DNA of 64,000 bases from Laspinema palackyanum D2a (GTDB lineage Bacteria > Cyanobacteriota > Cyanobacteriia > Cyanobacteriales > Laspinemataceae), in assembly GCA_025370845.1 (NCBI GenBank), contig JAMXFF010000043.1, forward strand, positions 1 through 64,000, given 5' to 3'. The first letter of the stretch is position 1. The number at the start of each line of letters is the position of its first letter. Below are positions 44,581 through 54,253 of this stretch, piece by piece. A program made the translations under genes and the position numbers. A model generated the notes under the pieces. That model was not told where the DNA came from. It did not search any database and worked only from the letters and a program-made list of their open reading frames with translations.

Positions 44581-46209
44581 TTAGAGTTCTCCGCTAAAGG
44601 ATTGGTAAACCACTTGGGACATTTGCCGGATTAACTCCTCTGCTGCTGGGTCGTTGTGGGGACGTTTGACGATCGCCGCCATTAAATAACGCTTCCCATT
44701 CGGCATATCCACCAATCCCGCATCGGAAATGGCGGTCCCAATATCCCCGGTTTTGTGGGCGATCGCGGCACCGGAACCCAATCCTTGGGGGAGTAGGGAA
44801 TTATTCACCGTACCCTGCATAATCTTGAAGAGGCGATCGCGACTTCTCAAAGACAGCACCTGTCCGCGTTCCACCAGTCCCATCACCTGCACCAAATCTT
44901 GGGGACTGGTGGTGTTGGTTCCCTCTAAATCCGGGAGAGGGTTGGCGATCGTGGTGTTGCTCAATCCCCAGGATGCAAAGCGCTGATTCAGGGCCGCTGC
45001 ACCCCCCAACCGCTCAATTAACATATTCGTCGCCGTATTATCGCTAATCTCGCTCATTTTAGTCGCCGTCTCTAGGGCGCTGTACTGCGTCCCCGGTTCG
45101 GTGAACTGCATATCCCCGGAGCCTTCGGCAATATGCTCCTGTTTCATGGTCAGCATTTCATCCAGGGTGATTTTTCCCGCATCCACATCCTGAAAAAATG
45201 CAATTAAAATCGGCACTTTAATCGTACTGGCAGCGGAAAAGCTCTGGGTGCCATTCAAGTCCAGATAGGCCCCCGTATCCAATTCAATGGCATAAACCCC
45301 CGGGGTCAATTCCGGATGTTCTGCCGCCATTTCCTGCAATTTTTGTTTGAGGGTCGTGATTTCTTGGCTGATAGGCAGGGCCTGGAGATTGTAAGCAGCC
45401 GTGACCTGTTCCTGCTGTTCTTCTTGGGTTTCAGCATTTCCAGCCGCCCCAACGGTGTGGTTATCCGCAGGATTCCAGATGGATAAGAGGGTGCCCGCGA
45501 GGACCCCGAGTCCCACCCCAAGAATCAGCAACCGCGCCCCATAAATCAGGGGCGAGATTTTGGTCCGTTTCGGTTTCTTCTCGGTGGTTTTCCGGGTTCT
45601 AGTTTTGGGGAGGCTCGTTTTGGAGGCAGTCCGGGCAGTGCGTTTAGATTGAGCTTTCGGAGTCCGCTTGCGGGGGGGTTTATTTCCCGAATCTGGGGGT
45701 TTTCGCCCGGGCACTCGTTCCCGGGGAGAGTCGGAGCCTTCCTGGGCCATCTGACGACTCAGGGGGGTAGAACGAGTCGAGGTAGAGGGTTGTTGTTCGG
45801 CGAGGCGATCGCGAGATTTTGACCCACGGGGAGGACGGGGATTGTCCGAACTGGCATAATCCGGTTGGTTCCGGGAACGAGGGACCCGGCCCATTCGCAA
45901 TTGTTCAGCTAACTGTTGAGACTGTTGCTGTTGTTGGCCCTGATGAGAGCGAGATTGGGCCGGTTGTGCCGGTTCGCCATCACCCAAGGTCGGGATGGGG
46001 GATCCTGTTTTTCTAGGGTTCCGGGGTGGCGCTTCCAAAGGGCGATCGCCACGGGTCCCGGGGACAGATTTGCGGGTATCTGATTTGGTTGCTTTTTTCC
46101 CCGATGTCTTAGTTTTGGTTTTTTTTACCCGCTTTGTCGGTTCGCCGGACTCCGTTTTTTCCGAAGGCACCACCGACAAAAATGACCGAATTGGAGACCT
46201 TTGAGCCAC
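44581..46209 (-). CDS. Class A beta-lactamase-fold serine hydrolase, membrane-anchored
   Basis: A 542-residue protein. The first 215 residues are Lys/Arg/Pro/Ser-rich and disordered (KKTKTKTSGKKATKS). A membrane helix follows (YGARLLILGVGLGVLAGTLL, near 222-241). The C-terminal domain has the penicillin-recognising signature: S-x-x-K in SAASTIKVPILIAFF near residue 325, S-D-N in ISDNTATNMLIERLGG near 388, and K-T-G in IAHKTGDIGTA near 485. The helix puts the domain in the periplasm. It could be a peptidoglycan hydrolase/transpeptidase-like or a beta-lactamase; the omega-loop Glu is not assured. The basic N-terminus is unusual. Confidence 0.88.
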   Translation of the reverse strand: MAQRSPIRSFLSVVPSEKTESGEPTKRVKKTKTKTSGKKATKSDTRKSVPGTRGDRPLEAPPRNPRKTGSPIPTLGDGEPAQPAQSRSHQGQQQQQSQQLAEQLRMGRVPRSRNQPDYASSDNPRPPRGSKSRDRLAEQQPSTSTRSTPLSRQMAQEGSDSPRERVPGRKPPDSGNKPPRKRTPKAQSKRTARTASKTSLPKTRTRKTTEKKPKRTKISPLIYGARLLILGVGLGVLAGTLLSIWNPADNHTVGAAGNAETQEEQQEQVTAAYNLQALPISQEITTLKQKLQEMAAEHPELTPGVYAIELDTGAYLDLNGTQSFSAASTIKVPILIAFFQDVDAGKITLDEMLTMKQEHIAEGSGDMQFTEPGTQYSALETATKMSEISDNTATNMLIERLGGAAALNQRFASWGLSNTTIANPLPDLEGTNTTSPQDLVQVMGLVERGQVLSLRSRDRLFKIMQGTVNNSLLPQGLGSGAAIAHKTGDIGTAISDAGLVDMPNGKRYLMAAIVKRPHNDPAAEELIRQMSQVVYQSFSGEL

Positions 46210-46414
46210 ACCACACTCCTGTTGTTTCGTTCTTGCTGCTTATTCGGCGAACCGACTCCCTAAGTCCCATTTCTTAGGCTCAGTTTTGCCCGCAGCACCG
46301 TCAATCGTAACCCCTTGATGCACTGTTTTAGCGATCGTTTGGACAACCTTGGGCCAAAATTTTGGGGCCGAACCCGGGTTGCTTGAGAATTTCTCTATTC
46401 AAGGGTTCTAACGC

Positions 46415-47188
46415 CTATAGCCTATCACCAACCTCGGATCCTTGGGACAATGCCCATTCCATTTGTGTCAAGATTCCCCGCAACATGGCGACTTCTTGAG
46501 TGGATAATTGAGCGCGATTGTACAACCGTCGGAATTTTTCCAGTCTCCGGGGCGCAGTATGAGGATAAAGATACCCAATTTCTAAGAGCAATCGTTCTAA
46601 GTGTTGATAATATCCTTCTAATTCCTCCAAAGAGGCGGTGGGAACGCTAGAACTGGCGCTGATGAAGGGGGAGGGGATGGTAGTTTGGTCTTCTGCCAGT
46701 CCAGTCGCCTGTTGGTACAGTTCTGCGGCGCAAACGGCGACGGATTGGGCCAAGTTTAAGGAAGGATACTCGGGACTGGAGGGAATTTGCACGAATCGCT
46801 GGGCGTAGTTGAGCTCATCGTTGCTCAATCCTCGGTCTTCCCTGCCAAAAATTAAGGCGGAGGGGGTTTCTAACAGCCAGGGGAGGGCGATTCGGGGGGT
46901 TTCTAAGTCTGTGGGTAAGGACCGGGAACGCCCGGTGGTTGCGATCGCCCGTTGACATCCCACGAGGGCCTGTGGGAGTTCGTTGACAATTTGGGCGGAT
47001 TCTAAAATATCTGCCCCATGTACGGCCATTTTAACTGCCCATTCATCCTGGCGATCGCATTGGGGATTGACCAAGACTAACTGAGACAACCCCATATTTT
47101 TCATCACTCGGGCCACTGAACCCACGTTCAAGGGGCCAGCCGGTTCTACGAGTACGATCCGAATTCTGGCTAATGCGCTTTCACTCAT
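46415..47188 (-). CDS. trmJ: tRNA (cytidine/uridine-2'-O-)-methyltransferase TrmJ-like
   Basis: A 257-residue SPOUT-class methyltransferase that would 2'-O-methylate tRNA at position 32. The N-terminal EPAGPLNVGSVARVMKNMG, then ALIFGREDRGLSNDEL near residues 105-120 and PSLNLAQSVAVCAAELY near 133-149 are the three SPOUT motifs. The C-terminal extension after 165 is also typical of TrmJ. I chose the ATG at 47188, which begins the domain; an upstream in-frame ATG (47281) would add 31 weakly conserved residues. It diverges from mutS. Confidence 0.9.
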   Translation of the reverse strand: MSESALARIRIVLVEPAGPLNVGSVARVMKNMGLSQLVLVNPQCDRQDEWAVKMAVHGADILESAQIVNELPQALVGCQRAIATTGRSRSLPTDLETPRIALPWLLETPSALIFGREDRGLSNDELNYAQRFVQIPSSPEYPSLNLAQSVAVCAAELYQQATGLAEDQTTIPSPFISASSSVPTASLEELEGYYQHLERLLLEIGYLYPHTAPRRLEKFRRLYNRAQLSTQEVAMLRGILTQMEWALSQGSEVGDRL

Positions 47189-47412
47189 GGTGGGAATGAT
47201 CAGGGTGGGGATGCTTCTTCGTCTGAGAAAGTCTGGATTATAGAGGAATCGGGGACCCAATGCAACTGCGGCAGAGTTCAACCTGTGGCGATCGCCTCGA
47301 AGGGTAACCGATGGGAGATTTCCGTAAGTTTTTAGAATATCGGGGATAGCAGCAGTTTATCATCTATAAACAGCCCAATGGCTTACCCTCTGTTTGGATT
47401 CTGGATAAACCC

Positions 47413-50076
47413 ATGAGCGATCGTCCCTCTGCATCTACCCCGACTGATATGACTGGGATTAAAACTACCCAGACCCATATTACCAATGCTGACTATCGCG
47501 AACTCGATCGCGATCGCCTCTCGGCGATGTATCGGCATTATGCAGAAGTCAAGGATCAATATCCCCATTCCCTGCTGTTGTATCGCGTGGGGGATTTCTT
47601 TGAAACCTTTTTCCAGGATGCGATCGTGGTAGCGCGAGAACTGGAATTAGTCCTCACCAGTAAACAAGGGGGAGAGGTGGGACGAGTCCCCATGACGGGA
47701 GTCCCCCATCATGCCTTAGAACGGTATGCCATGCAATTGGTGGAAAAAGGCTACTCCGTCGCCGTGTGCGATCAAGTCGAAGATGCGGCAGAAGCGAAAG
47801 GATTAGTCCGACGCGAAGTGACTCGGGTGATTACCCCGGGTACACTCCTAGAAGATGGAATGCTCAAAGCGCGCACCAATAACTTTTTAGCAGCAGTCGT
47901 CATGGCAGGAAATCAGTGGGGATTGGCCTATACAGATATTTCCACTGGGGAATTCTTCACCACCCAAGCGGAAGAGTTAGAACATCTCGCACAAGAGTTA
48001 ATGCGTCTGCAACCGTCGGAAGTGTTAGTTCCGACGAATGCACCGGATATTGGCACATTGTTGCGTCCCGGGGAAAAGTCTCAACATCTCTCGCAGTATC
48101 TCCCTTCGTGCTTTTGCTATTCTCTGCGATCGCAAAAACCCTTTACCCTGGTAGAAGCGCGGCAGCGGATTTTCCAGTATTTCAAACTCCGGAGTTTGGA
48201 GGGGGTGGGATGTGAAAATCTCCCCTTAGCGGTGCGTGCAGCCGGGGGATTATTGGAATATCTGGAAGCAACTCAAAAGGAAAATCGGATTCCCCTGCAA
48301 TTGGTTCGCAGTTATACCTTAGCAGATTATTTAATTGTTGATGCACAAACTCGCCGCAATTTAGAAATTACCCAAACGGTCCGCGATGGTACGTTTTATG
48401 GGTCGTTGTTATGGGCGATTGATCGCACCAAAACGGCAATGGGTGGGAGAGCATTACGGCGTTGGATTTTGCAACCTTTGCTGAAGATTAAAGGCATTCA
48501 AGCGCGACAGGATACGGTGGAGGAATTAGTCCAAAAAACGGAACTGCGTGAAGAAATTCAAAGGTTGTTATCAGAAATCTATGACATCGAACGTCTCACG
48601 GTTCGGGCGGGTTCGGGGACGGCAAATGCCCGCGATTTACTGGCGTTGGCCGATTCTTTGGCGAAATTGCCGGAACTCTCCGTCTTGGCACAACAAGGGA
48701 ATTCTTCCTATTTGAAACCGTTACAAACGGTGCCATCAGAACTGGAGGCGTTGGCGGTGCGCGTGAAACGGGCGATTGTGGAATCACCGCCGCTACATTT
48801 AAGCGATGGGGGGTTAATTCGTCCGAATGTGTATGAGGCGTTGGATGAGATGCGATCGCTCGTTGAAGGGGATCAGCAATGGTTGGCAAATTTGGAAGTG
48901 CGCGAACGGGAACGGACGGGAATTTCTACCTTGAAAGTGGGGTATAATAAGACTTTTGGATATTATATCAGTATTTCGCGGTCAAAAAGCGAACAAGCGC
49001 CGTCCGATTATGTGCGTCGGCAAACTTTGACCAATGAGGAACGGTATATTACGCCGGAGTTGAAAGAACGAGAATCACGGATTCTGACCGCACAGGAGGA
49101 TTTGAATAAATTAGAATATGAGTTCTTTGTCCAGTTGCGATCGCAGGTGGGAGAATATGCGGCAATGATTCGCAATGTGGCCAAAGCAGTCGCGGCGATC
49201 GATGTGTTAGCGGGGTTGGCAGAAATTGCGATCGACCGGGGATATTGCCGTCCTGAAATGGTAGAAAATCGAGCCCTGAGAATTACTAATGGTCGTCATC
49301 CCGTGGTAGAATATTCGATTCCAGCGGGATTATTTGTGCCGAATTCCACCCGATTAGGGAATGCCGAAGATCCGGGCAAATCTGAAAGCGATCATCGCCT
49401 TGCGCCGGATTTAATTATTTTAACAGGACCCAATGCTAGTGGCAAGAGTTGCTATTTGCGACAGGTGGGATTAATTCAGTTATTGGCGCAGACGGGGAGT
49501 TTTATTCCAGCAACTTCCGCCACTTTAGGAATATGCGATCGCATCTTCACCCGAGTTGGCGCAGTGGATGATTTAGCAACGGGTCAATCCACCTTTATGG
49601 TGGAAATGAATGAAACCGCCAATATTCTCAATCATGCCTCCCCTAAATCCCTAGTTTTACTTGATGAAATTGGCCGAGGAACCGCCACTTTTGATGGATT
49701 ATCCATTGCTTGGTCCGTTGCTGAATATTTAGCCACAGAAATTCGCTCTCGCACGATTTTTGCCACCCATTATCATGAAATGAATGAACTAGCATCCATT
49801 CTCTCTAATGTCGCAAACTATCAAGTCACAGTTCGGGAATTAGCTGATGAAATCGTGTTTTTACACCAAGTCCAACCCGGAGGTGCGGACCGTTCTTATG
49901 GCATTGAAGCGGGACGGTTAGCGGGGTTACCTCCAGTGGTGATTCAACGCGCAAAAGAGGTGATGAGTCAGATTGAAAAGCATAGTAAAATTGCCGTTGG
50001 ACTCCGTAAAGGGGCGAAGAAAGAAACAGTAAATTCTTCCGAACCCAGCGAACAATTAGATATGTTTGATTTTTAA
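47413..50076 (+). CDS. mutS: DNA mismatch repair protein MutS
   Basis: An 887-residue MutS1. The mismatch-binding loop is [12 protein letters not shown] near residues 58-69, including the Phe-x-Glu motif. The C-terminal ATPase has Walker [15 protein letters not shown] near 674-687, Walker [20 protein letters not shown] and the His in [11 protein letters not shown]. The last residues, EQLDMFDF, fit the beta-clamp-binding motif Q-x-x-x-F. Start is the first ATG; the ribosome binding site is weak. The mutS and trmJ genes share a 224-base divergent region. Repeats of family A start 22 bases downstream. Confidence 0.97.
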   Translation: MSDRPSASTPTDMTGIKTTQTHITNADYRELDRDRLSAMYRHYAEVKDQYPHSLLLYRVGDFFETFFQDAIVVARELELVLTSKQGGEVGRVPMTGVPHHALERYAMQLVEKGYSVAVCDQVEDAAEAKGLVRREVTRVITPGTLLEDGMLKARTNNFLAAVVMAGNQWGLAYTDISTGEFFTTQAEELEHLAQELMRLQPSEVLVPTNAPDIGTLLRPGEKSQHLSQYLPSCFCYSLRSQKPFTLVEARQRIFQYFKLRSLEGVGCENLPLAVRAAGGLLEYLEATQKENRIPLQLVRSYTLADYLIVDAQTRRNLEITQTVRDGTFYGSLLWAIDRTKTAMGGRALRRWILQPLLKIKGIQARQDTVEELVQKTELREEIQRLLSEIYDIERLTVRAGSGTANARDLLALADSLAKLPELSVLAQQGNSSYLKPLQTVPSELEALAVRVKRAIVESPPLHLSDGGLIRPNVYEALDEMRSLVEGDQQWLANLEVRERERTGISTLKVGYNKTFGYYISISRSKSEQAPSDYVRRQTLTNEERYITPELKERESRILTAQEDLNKLEYEFFVQLRSQVGEYAAMIRNVAKAVAAIDVLAGLAEIAIDRGYCRPEMVENRALRITNGRHPVVEYSIPAGLFVPNSTRLGNAEDPGKSESDHRLAPDLIILTGPNASGKSCYLRQVGLIQLLAQTGSFIPATSATLGICDRIFTRVGAVDDLATGQSTFMVEMNETANILNHASPKSLVLLDEIGRGTATFDGLSIAWSVAEYLATEIRSRTIFATHYHEMNELASILSNVANYQVTVRELADEIVFLHQVQPGGADRSYGIEAGRLAGLPPVVIQRAKEVMSQIEKHSKIAVGLRKGAKKETVNSSEPSEQLDMFDF

Positions 50077-50393
50077 ATAGGGTTCGGGTTTTAGGGGAAG
50101 AACCCCACCCTAACCCTCCCCTTGCTAAGGGGAGGGAACCGGAAGAACCCCACCCTATGCTAAGGGGAGGGGACCGGAAGAACCCCACCCTAACCCTCCC
50201 CTTAGCAAGGGGAGGGGACCGGAAGAACCCCACCCTAACCCTCCCCTTGCTAAGGGGAGGGAACTGGATTTAGAGAGCCTTTTGTGAGATATTAGAGTGG
50301 TTAGAATCGCTTAAAACAGACAGAATTTTAACATATTTTTGACAATATGTTCAGCTTTCCTTCACTTCAATTCCCCTCCGGTCCCCTCCCCTT
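50077..50393. repeat. Family A cluster downstream of mutS
   Basis: Four inverted copies at about 50100-50265 (CCCCACCCTAACCCTCCCC then CTTGCTAAGGGG), spaced by GGAAGAA and GACCGGAAGAA, one of them shortened. A further copy begins near 50376 (CCCCTCCCCTTGGCAAGGG) and is split by the IS4 element. No gene seen. Confidence 0.85.
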
Positions 50394-50401
50394 GGCAAGG
50401 G
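50394..50401. repeat. Left target-site duplication (GGCAAGGG)
   Basis: Eight bases repeated at 52245-52252 on the other side of the IS4-family element. They are part of the CCCCTTGGCAAGGGG palindrome of family A. Confidence 0.9.
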
Positions 50402-52244
50402 CTAATCTTGTAGGGGTTTGCTCACGCAGACTAAGGGTCTTAAGCAAATCGGTACTTGTAGGGCCGCCACTGACGGGTACTGGCAGTAGCTAGAACAAAA
50501 AGGAACCCGACCGGTAACAACGGATCCTACCTCAGTTCTGAGACTCCCGAGCGTTCGATACCAAGTTTCAGTTGGAAAGTGTTGCCATACGGTCATCGGG
50601 ATGAGCTTATAGGGTTGAAAAGAACGCCTAACTTCTGAGAAAATGACCAGGTAGCTGACGTTGAGTGAATCCTCCGATGAGTGAATTTATTACCCAAGGA
50701 ACTTTTCGACCCCAAGTCCAAAAAAGTCTAGCAAAAGCCTATCACTTGGCAGTAAATAAGTCGAATCTATCGTTTTCCCAATGTATGGGTAACAGTTTTC
50801 GTCAAACGGTTTCAGGTCTATTCTCTCATGCAAAAATGAACACAGAAGTGATGTTGTCCGGACATATTGAAGCGACAAGGGAACGAGTGGAAAACACAGA
50901 AGGGGACTATGTAATTGCCCCCCAAGACACTACCTATTACAACTACTCAGGACAGAAAAAGATGTCAGGCTTAGGAGTAATCCAAGGAAAAGTCCGAGGG
51001 CTTATGCAACACAATGTCCTCTTGGTCAACGAGTCGGGACTCCCCTTAGGGCTATTAGGGCAACAATACTGGACTCGAAAGGGGGGATTAAATCTACCAA
51101 AAGGTGAAAAAGAAAGTAGTAAATGGCTCAAGGGACTCGATGCCATCAATCAGCAAGCGAGTCAATCGAGCAAATGCTTTGTGGCCGTAGAAGATAGAGA
51201 AGGAGACGTTTTTAGCCTTTTTAAGGCCCCACGACTGAGCAATGTCGAGCTACTCGTGAGGGTCTATCAATGGCGTAACTTAGAAGTCGTCGGCAGCCAA
51301 GTCGTCTGTAAATTACCCGAAGTTTCATCTCATTTGAGAGATTATGGAACCGAGCGAGTCAGGATTTATCGTCACAACCGAGAAGTGGAGTTGACCCTTC
51401 GCTTGCGAGCCGGAGCTGTTAATGTTTATCCGGAGAAAGATTGGAGTCCCTCTAAGCATAAAACCCAAGGTTTATCTTTGGTTGTTGCCGAGGAAATCGG
51501 TTGTCTAGATCCCAAAACACAAGAAGAGATTTTCTGTCCCAAAGAAGCCGCCATCTGGTATTTACTGACGAGTCTACCCATTGACACAGAAGAACAAGTG
51601 ATCAGGGTGACTCGATTTTATGCTTTGAGATGGCAAGTCGAACGCTTTCATTACACCCTTAAGTCCGGGGCTTTACAGGTGGAAAAACTACAATTTGATG
51701 ACATTCATACTTTGGTGAATGCGTTGGCTTTTTATTCGGTGGTGGGTTGGAAGCTCTTGGCTCTAACTCATGCGGTTAGGAAAAACTCTGACCAAAGTGC
51801 CCGGGCGGTGTTTGATGAGTCTGAGGTGATGTTGTTGCAAAAAGTCTCATCTTCAAAAATTGTCTCCATCGGGGAGGCGGTTTTAGCTTTGGCTAAACTT
51901 ATAGGCTTTGCACCGTCGAAAAAACAACCGTTTCCGGGGGTGAAAGTTCTCGCCACTGCCCTTGAGAGATTTTTCTTTATGAAGCTGGGTTATGAGGGGT
52001 CAAACGGGTTGGCGGATCCTTAACTCACCGCCAGACTAAACATGACCCGGGTCTGACTTGAGCTGAAGCTACGTCCGAACCACCCGTCTGACTTCCTATA
52101 GCTAGGGCCCTCAATGTAAATGATGATACATCCTCTCGGGAAACCCGACCCTCCAGCCTTTACTGGGCGATACACTGGTTAGAGGAGTCCCCTTCAACCC
52201 TGAAGACTCCTTCCCTACCTGACGCAAAACCCCTACAAGATTAG
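50402..52244 (+). mobile_element. Complete IS4-family insertion sequence
   Basis: The element is about 1843 bases. The left end reads CTAATCTTGTAGGGGTTT and the right end is its complement, AAACCCCTACAAGATTAG (52227-52244, with extra A), giving 18-bp terminal inverted repeats. Both sides are flanked by the same 8 bases, GGCAAGGG (50394-50401 and 52245-52252), a target-site duplication. Removing the element and one duplicate restores a full family A repeat. One transposase gene lies inside. Intact ends and a perfect duplication mean recent insertion. Confidence 0.93.
50665..52023 (+). CDS. IS4-family transposase
   Basis: A DDE transposase of about 450 residues. The catalytic Asp residues are in VIAPQDTTYYNYSG and CFVAVEDREGD, and the third acidic residue is in YALRWQVERFHYTLK, which is an exact Y-(2)-R-(3)-E-(6)-K signature of the IS4 family. 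The Tn5-like N-terminal domain is present (SFSQCMGNSFRQTVSGL). The start is GTG at 50665 or ATG at 50677; both fit. It is complete, without frameshift, and should be active. Confidence 0.93.
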   Translation: MNPPMSEFITQGTFRPQVQKSLAKAYHLAVNKSNLSFSQCMGNSFRQTVSGLFSHAKMNTEVMLSGHIEATRERVENTEGDYVIAPQDTTYYNYSGQKKMSGLGVIQGKVRGLMQHNVLLVNESGLPLGLLGQQYWTRKGGLNLPKGEKESSKWLKGLDAINQQASQSSKCFVAVEDREGDVFSLFKAPRLSNVELLVRVYQWRNLEVVGSQVVCKLPEVSSHLRDYGTERVRIYRHNREVELTLRLRAGAVNVYPEKDWSPSKHKTQGLSLVVAEEIGCLDPKTQEEIFCPKEAAIWYLLTSLPIDTEEQVIRVTRFYALRWQVERFHYTLKSGALQVEKLQFDDIHTLVNALAFYSVVGWKLLALTHAVRKNSDQSARAVFDESEVMLLQKVSSSKIVSIGEAVLALAKLIGFAPSKKQPFPGVKVLATALERFFFMKLGYEGSNGLADP

Positions 52245-52440
52245 GGCAAGGGGAGGGTTAGGGTGGGGTCCCCAATTTATGCCAGCATAATACTCATTTA
52301 AAATTCCCCTCCGGTCCCCTCCCCTTGGCAAGGGGAGGGTTAGGGTGGGGTCCCCAATTTATTCCAGCATAATACTCATTTAAAATTCCCCTCCGGTCCC
52401 CTCCCCTTGGCAAGGGGAGGGTTAGGGTGGGGTCTCCAAT
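52245..52440. repeat. Family A copies with a shared linker
   Basis: After the target duplication come the right half of the split repeat and two further copies, near 52313 and 52393, separated by a shared linker (CCCCAATTTAT then CCAGCATAATACTCATTTAA). The unit of about 80 bases is repeated nearly exactly, and the last copy reaches the stop region of the PhoD-like gene. Confidence 0.85.
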
Positions 52441-54084
52441 TTATTCCAGATTTATACTGGTTTTAAACAAAGAAAGCACTCCCGCCTCATCCCGATTTCC
52501 GCCGTACAAATCAAAGCAGATTTCCATCTCTCCCGAGTCTTCTTCCGTAACTCGGAGGATGCCAAAATTATTATAACGACAGATTGCTAAATTCTCAAAA
52601 TGATAGGGAATATTTCCCGGGCGATCGCCTAAAAATCCTTCCGGTTTAACTAACATTTCCAAAATCCGCCGTTCCATTTCCTTCAAATGGGCATAAGCAA
52701 TCCCACTGGAGGTCACCTGAAAAACCTTGGCCCCAGGAAAATCGGGGTGAGATAGTTTAAATGCTGCCCCAATATGAACATCCCCACTAATAAAAATTAC
52801 CCGTTTGTGCATTTGTTGAGAAAACTCAAAGACTAACTTTAACAAGTGATTCCGCTCATCCCAATTGCTTTGATGTTCCCAATGGTCCCGTTGGTCATCT
52901 TGATATCCAAACAAAGTTAAATCAATTTTGTTAATCACAAAACTACTTAAATGAACCACCGGAACAGGAGACACAATAAATAAAACCTGGGCATCGGATT
53001 GATAGTGACAAGCAATCCATTCTTCAAATCGACTCCCCTGTTCTAATCCTAACGACCGATGGTGTTCACGATTATAATTGCGATTTCCGCGCATATCAAG
53101 AACATAAAACCCACAGCGTCCGCAATCAAATCCATAATCAAACTGATTATGGGCAAAATCAGTTTCCGGATTATGAGAATGTTCATATTCCCAATAAACC
53201 TGTCGGGCCGCTTCAAACATTTCCTCAGCAAACTGCAATTGTTGTGACTTATTTCGCAGTTGCCAGGAGATATCGAGCAATCCCGCTAGTTCATCGGGAG
53301 TATAAGAACCCCATCCATCTACAATTTCATGATCATCCCAGATCATATAAGTGGGAAAGCGCTGATAAATGCGCTGCACTTCCGGAATTCCCCAATATCC
53401 CCGATAAATATCGCGATACCAGGTAATCATATCCTCACGAGTCGGATTCTGGGATTTTACTTTCCGCAACCATTCCCAGATACTCAACTCGGGGTTACCA
53501 TCGACATAGACTTGATCTCCCGTTGCTAACACAAATCGCGCATTCACCTTGGAGAGTTCCTGGTTAAATCTGTCCCACATCTCCACATTGGCAAGACGAC
53601 GCCCTTCGTAAGGCATATGACAACTATAGATGCCAAAATTGATGGTTTTCGGATGTTCCGGAAAGGTTTGAAACCACAGAAGTTGATCATGTCCCAACTC
53701 CCAGGGAGAATCCCGGTTTGGGTCAAATAACGCATAATAATAGCGAGTATCCGGCGTGAGATTGAGCAGTTCCATCACCCCGGTGAGGTCGGTTGCCGGG
53801 GTAAGTGAGACGGGGAGAACGATTTCCGGGAAAAATTCTTCCGTCTGAGTCGGGGTGGTCAAGCGTAACTGGTATTCATGGCGATCGCCTAAAATCAATA
53901 ACGGAATTCCGTGAGTCGGAATGGGACGAGAAGACACCACTAACCAGTATTCCCCCGGTTCAGAAACCCGAAACCACAGACGGACCGTGGTGGGGGTCGT
54001 ATGACCGAGAATACTGGTTTGCTCTAAGGGTGAATTCGGCCAAGGATGCTGTTCAGGATCATAAAACTTTAGAGGGCGATTCAT
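52441..54084 (-). CDS. PhoD-like alkaline phosphatase-family protein
   Basis: A 547-residue PhoD/metallophosphatase-like enzyme. The metal-binding motifs are visible in order: FGIYSCHMPYEG near residue 152, FVLATGDQVYVDGNPE near 187, YMIWDDHEIVDGWG near 247, and RVIFISGDVHIGAAF near 415. It would hydrolyse phosphate esters, with Ca/Fe as likely metals. No twin-arginine signal is present, so it seems to be cytosolic, unlike secreted PhoD. I chose the ATG at 54084; a GTG eight codons upstream is possible. Confidence 0.9.
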   Translation of the reverse strand: MNRPLKFYDPEQHPWPNSPLEQTSILGHTTPTTVRLWFRVSEPGEYWLVVSSRPIPTHGIPLLILGDRHEYQLRLTTPTQTEEFFPEIVLPVSLTPATDLTGVMELLNLTPDTRYYYALFDPNRDSPWELGHDQLLWFQTFPEHPKTINFGIYSCHMPYEGRRLANVEMWDRFNQELSKVNARFVLATGDQVYVDGNPELSIWEWLRKVKSQNPTREDMITWYRDIYRGYWGIPEVQRIYQRFPTYMIWDDHEIVDGWGSYTPDELAGLLDISWQLRNKSQQLQFAEEMFEAARQVYWEYEHSHNPETDFAHNQFDYGFDCGRCGFYVLDMRGNRNYNREHHRSLGLEQGSRFEEWIACHYQSDAQVLFIVSPVPVVHLSSFVINKIDLTLFGYQDDQRDHWEHQSNWDERNHLLKLVFEFSQQMHKRVIFISGDVHIGAAFKLSHPDFPGAKVFQVTSSGIAYAHLKEMERRILEMLVKPEGFLGDRPGNIPYHFENLAICRYNNFGILRVTEEDSGEMEICFDLYGGNRDEAGVLSLFKTSINLE

Positions 54085-54253
54085 AGGGGTTTCTCGTCTC
54101 CATTGCACGGATAGGGAAGGATAATTCTATTATCTAGGCAATGGAGACACTGGATTCACCCCTGGGGAGTTCAGATTGACTTTACCGTGATTCTTCCATC
54201 AGACTGTTCTGGGGTATTGTCCCCGATCGCCATTCTGATGGGGTTGGGGTCAA

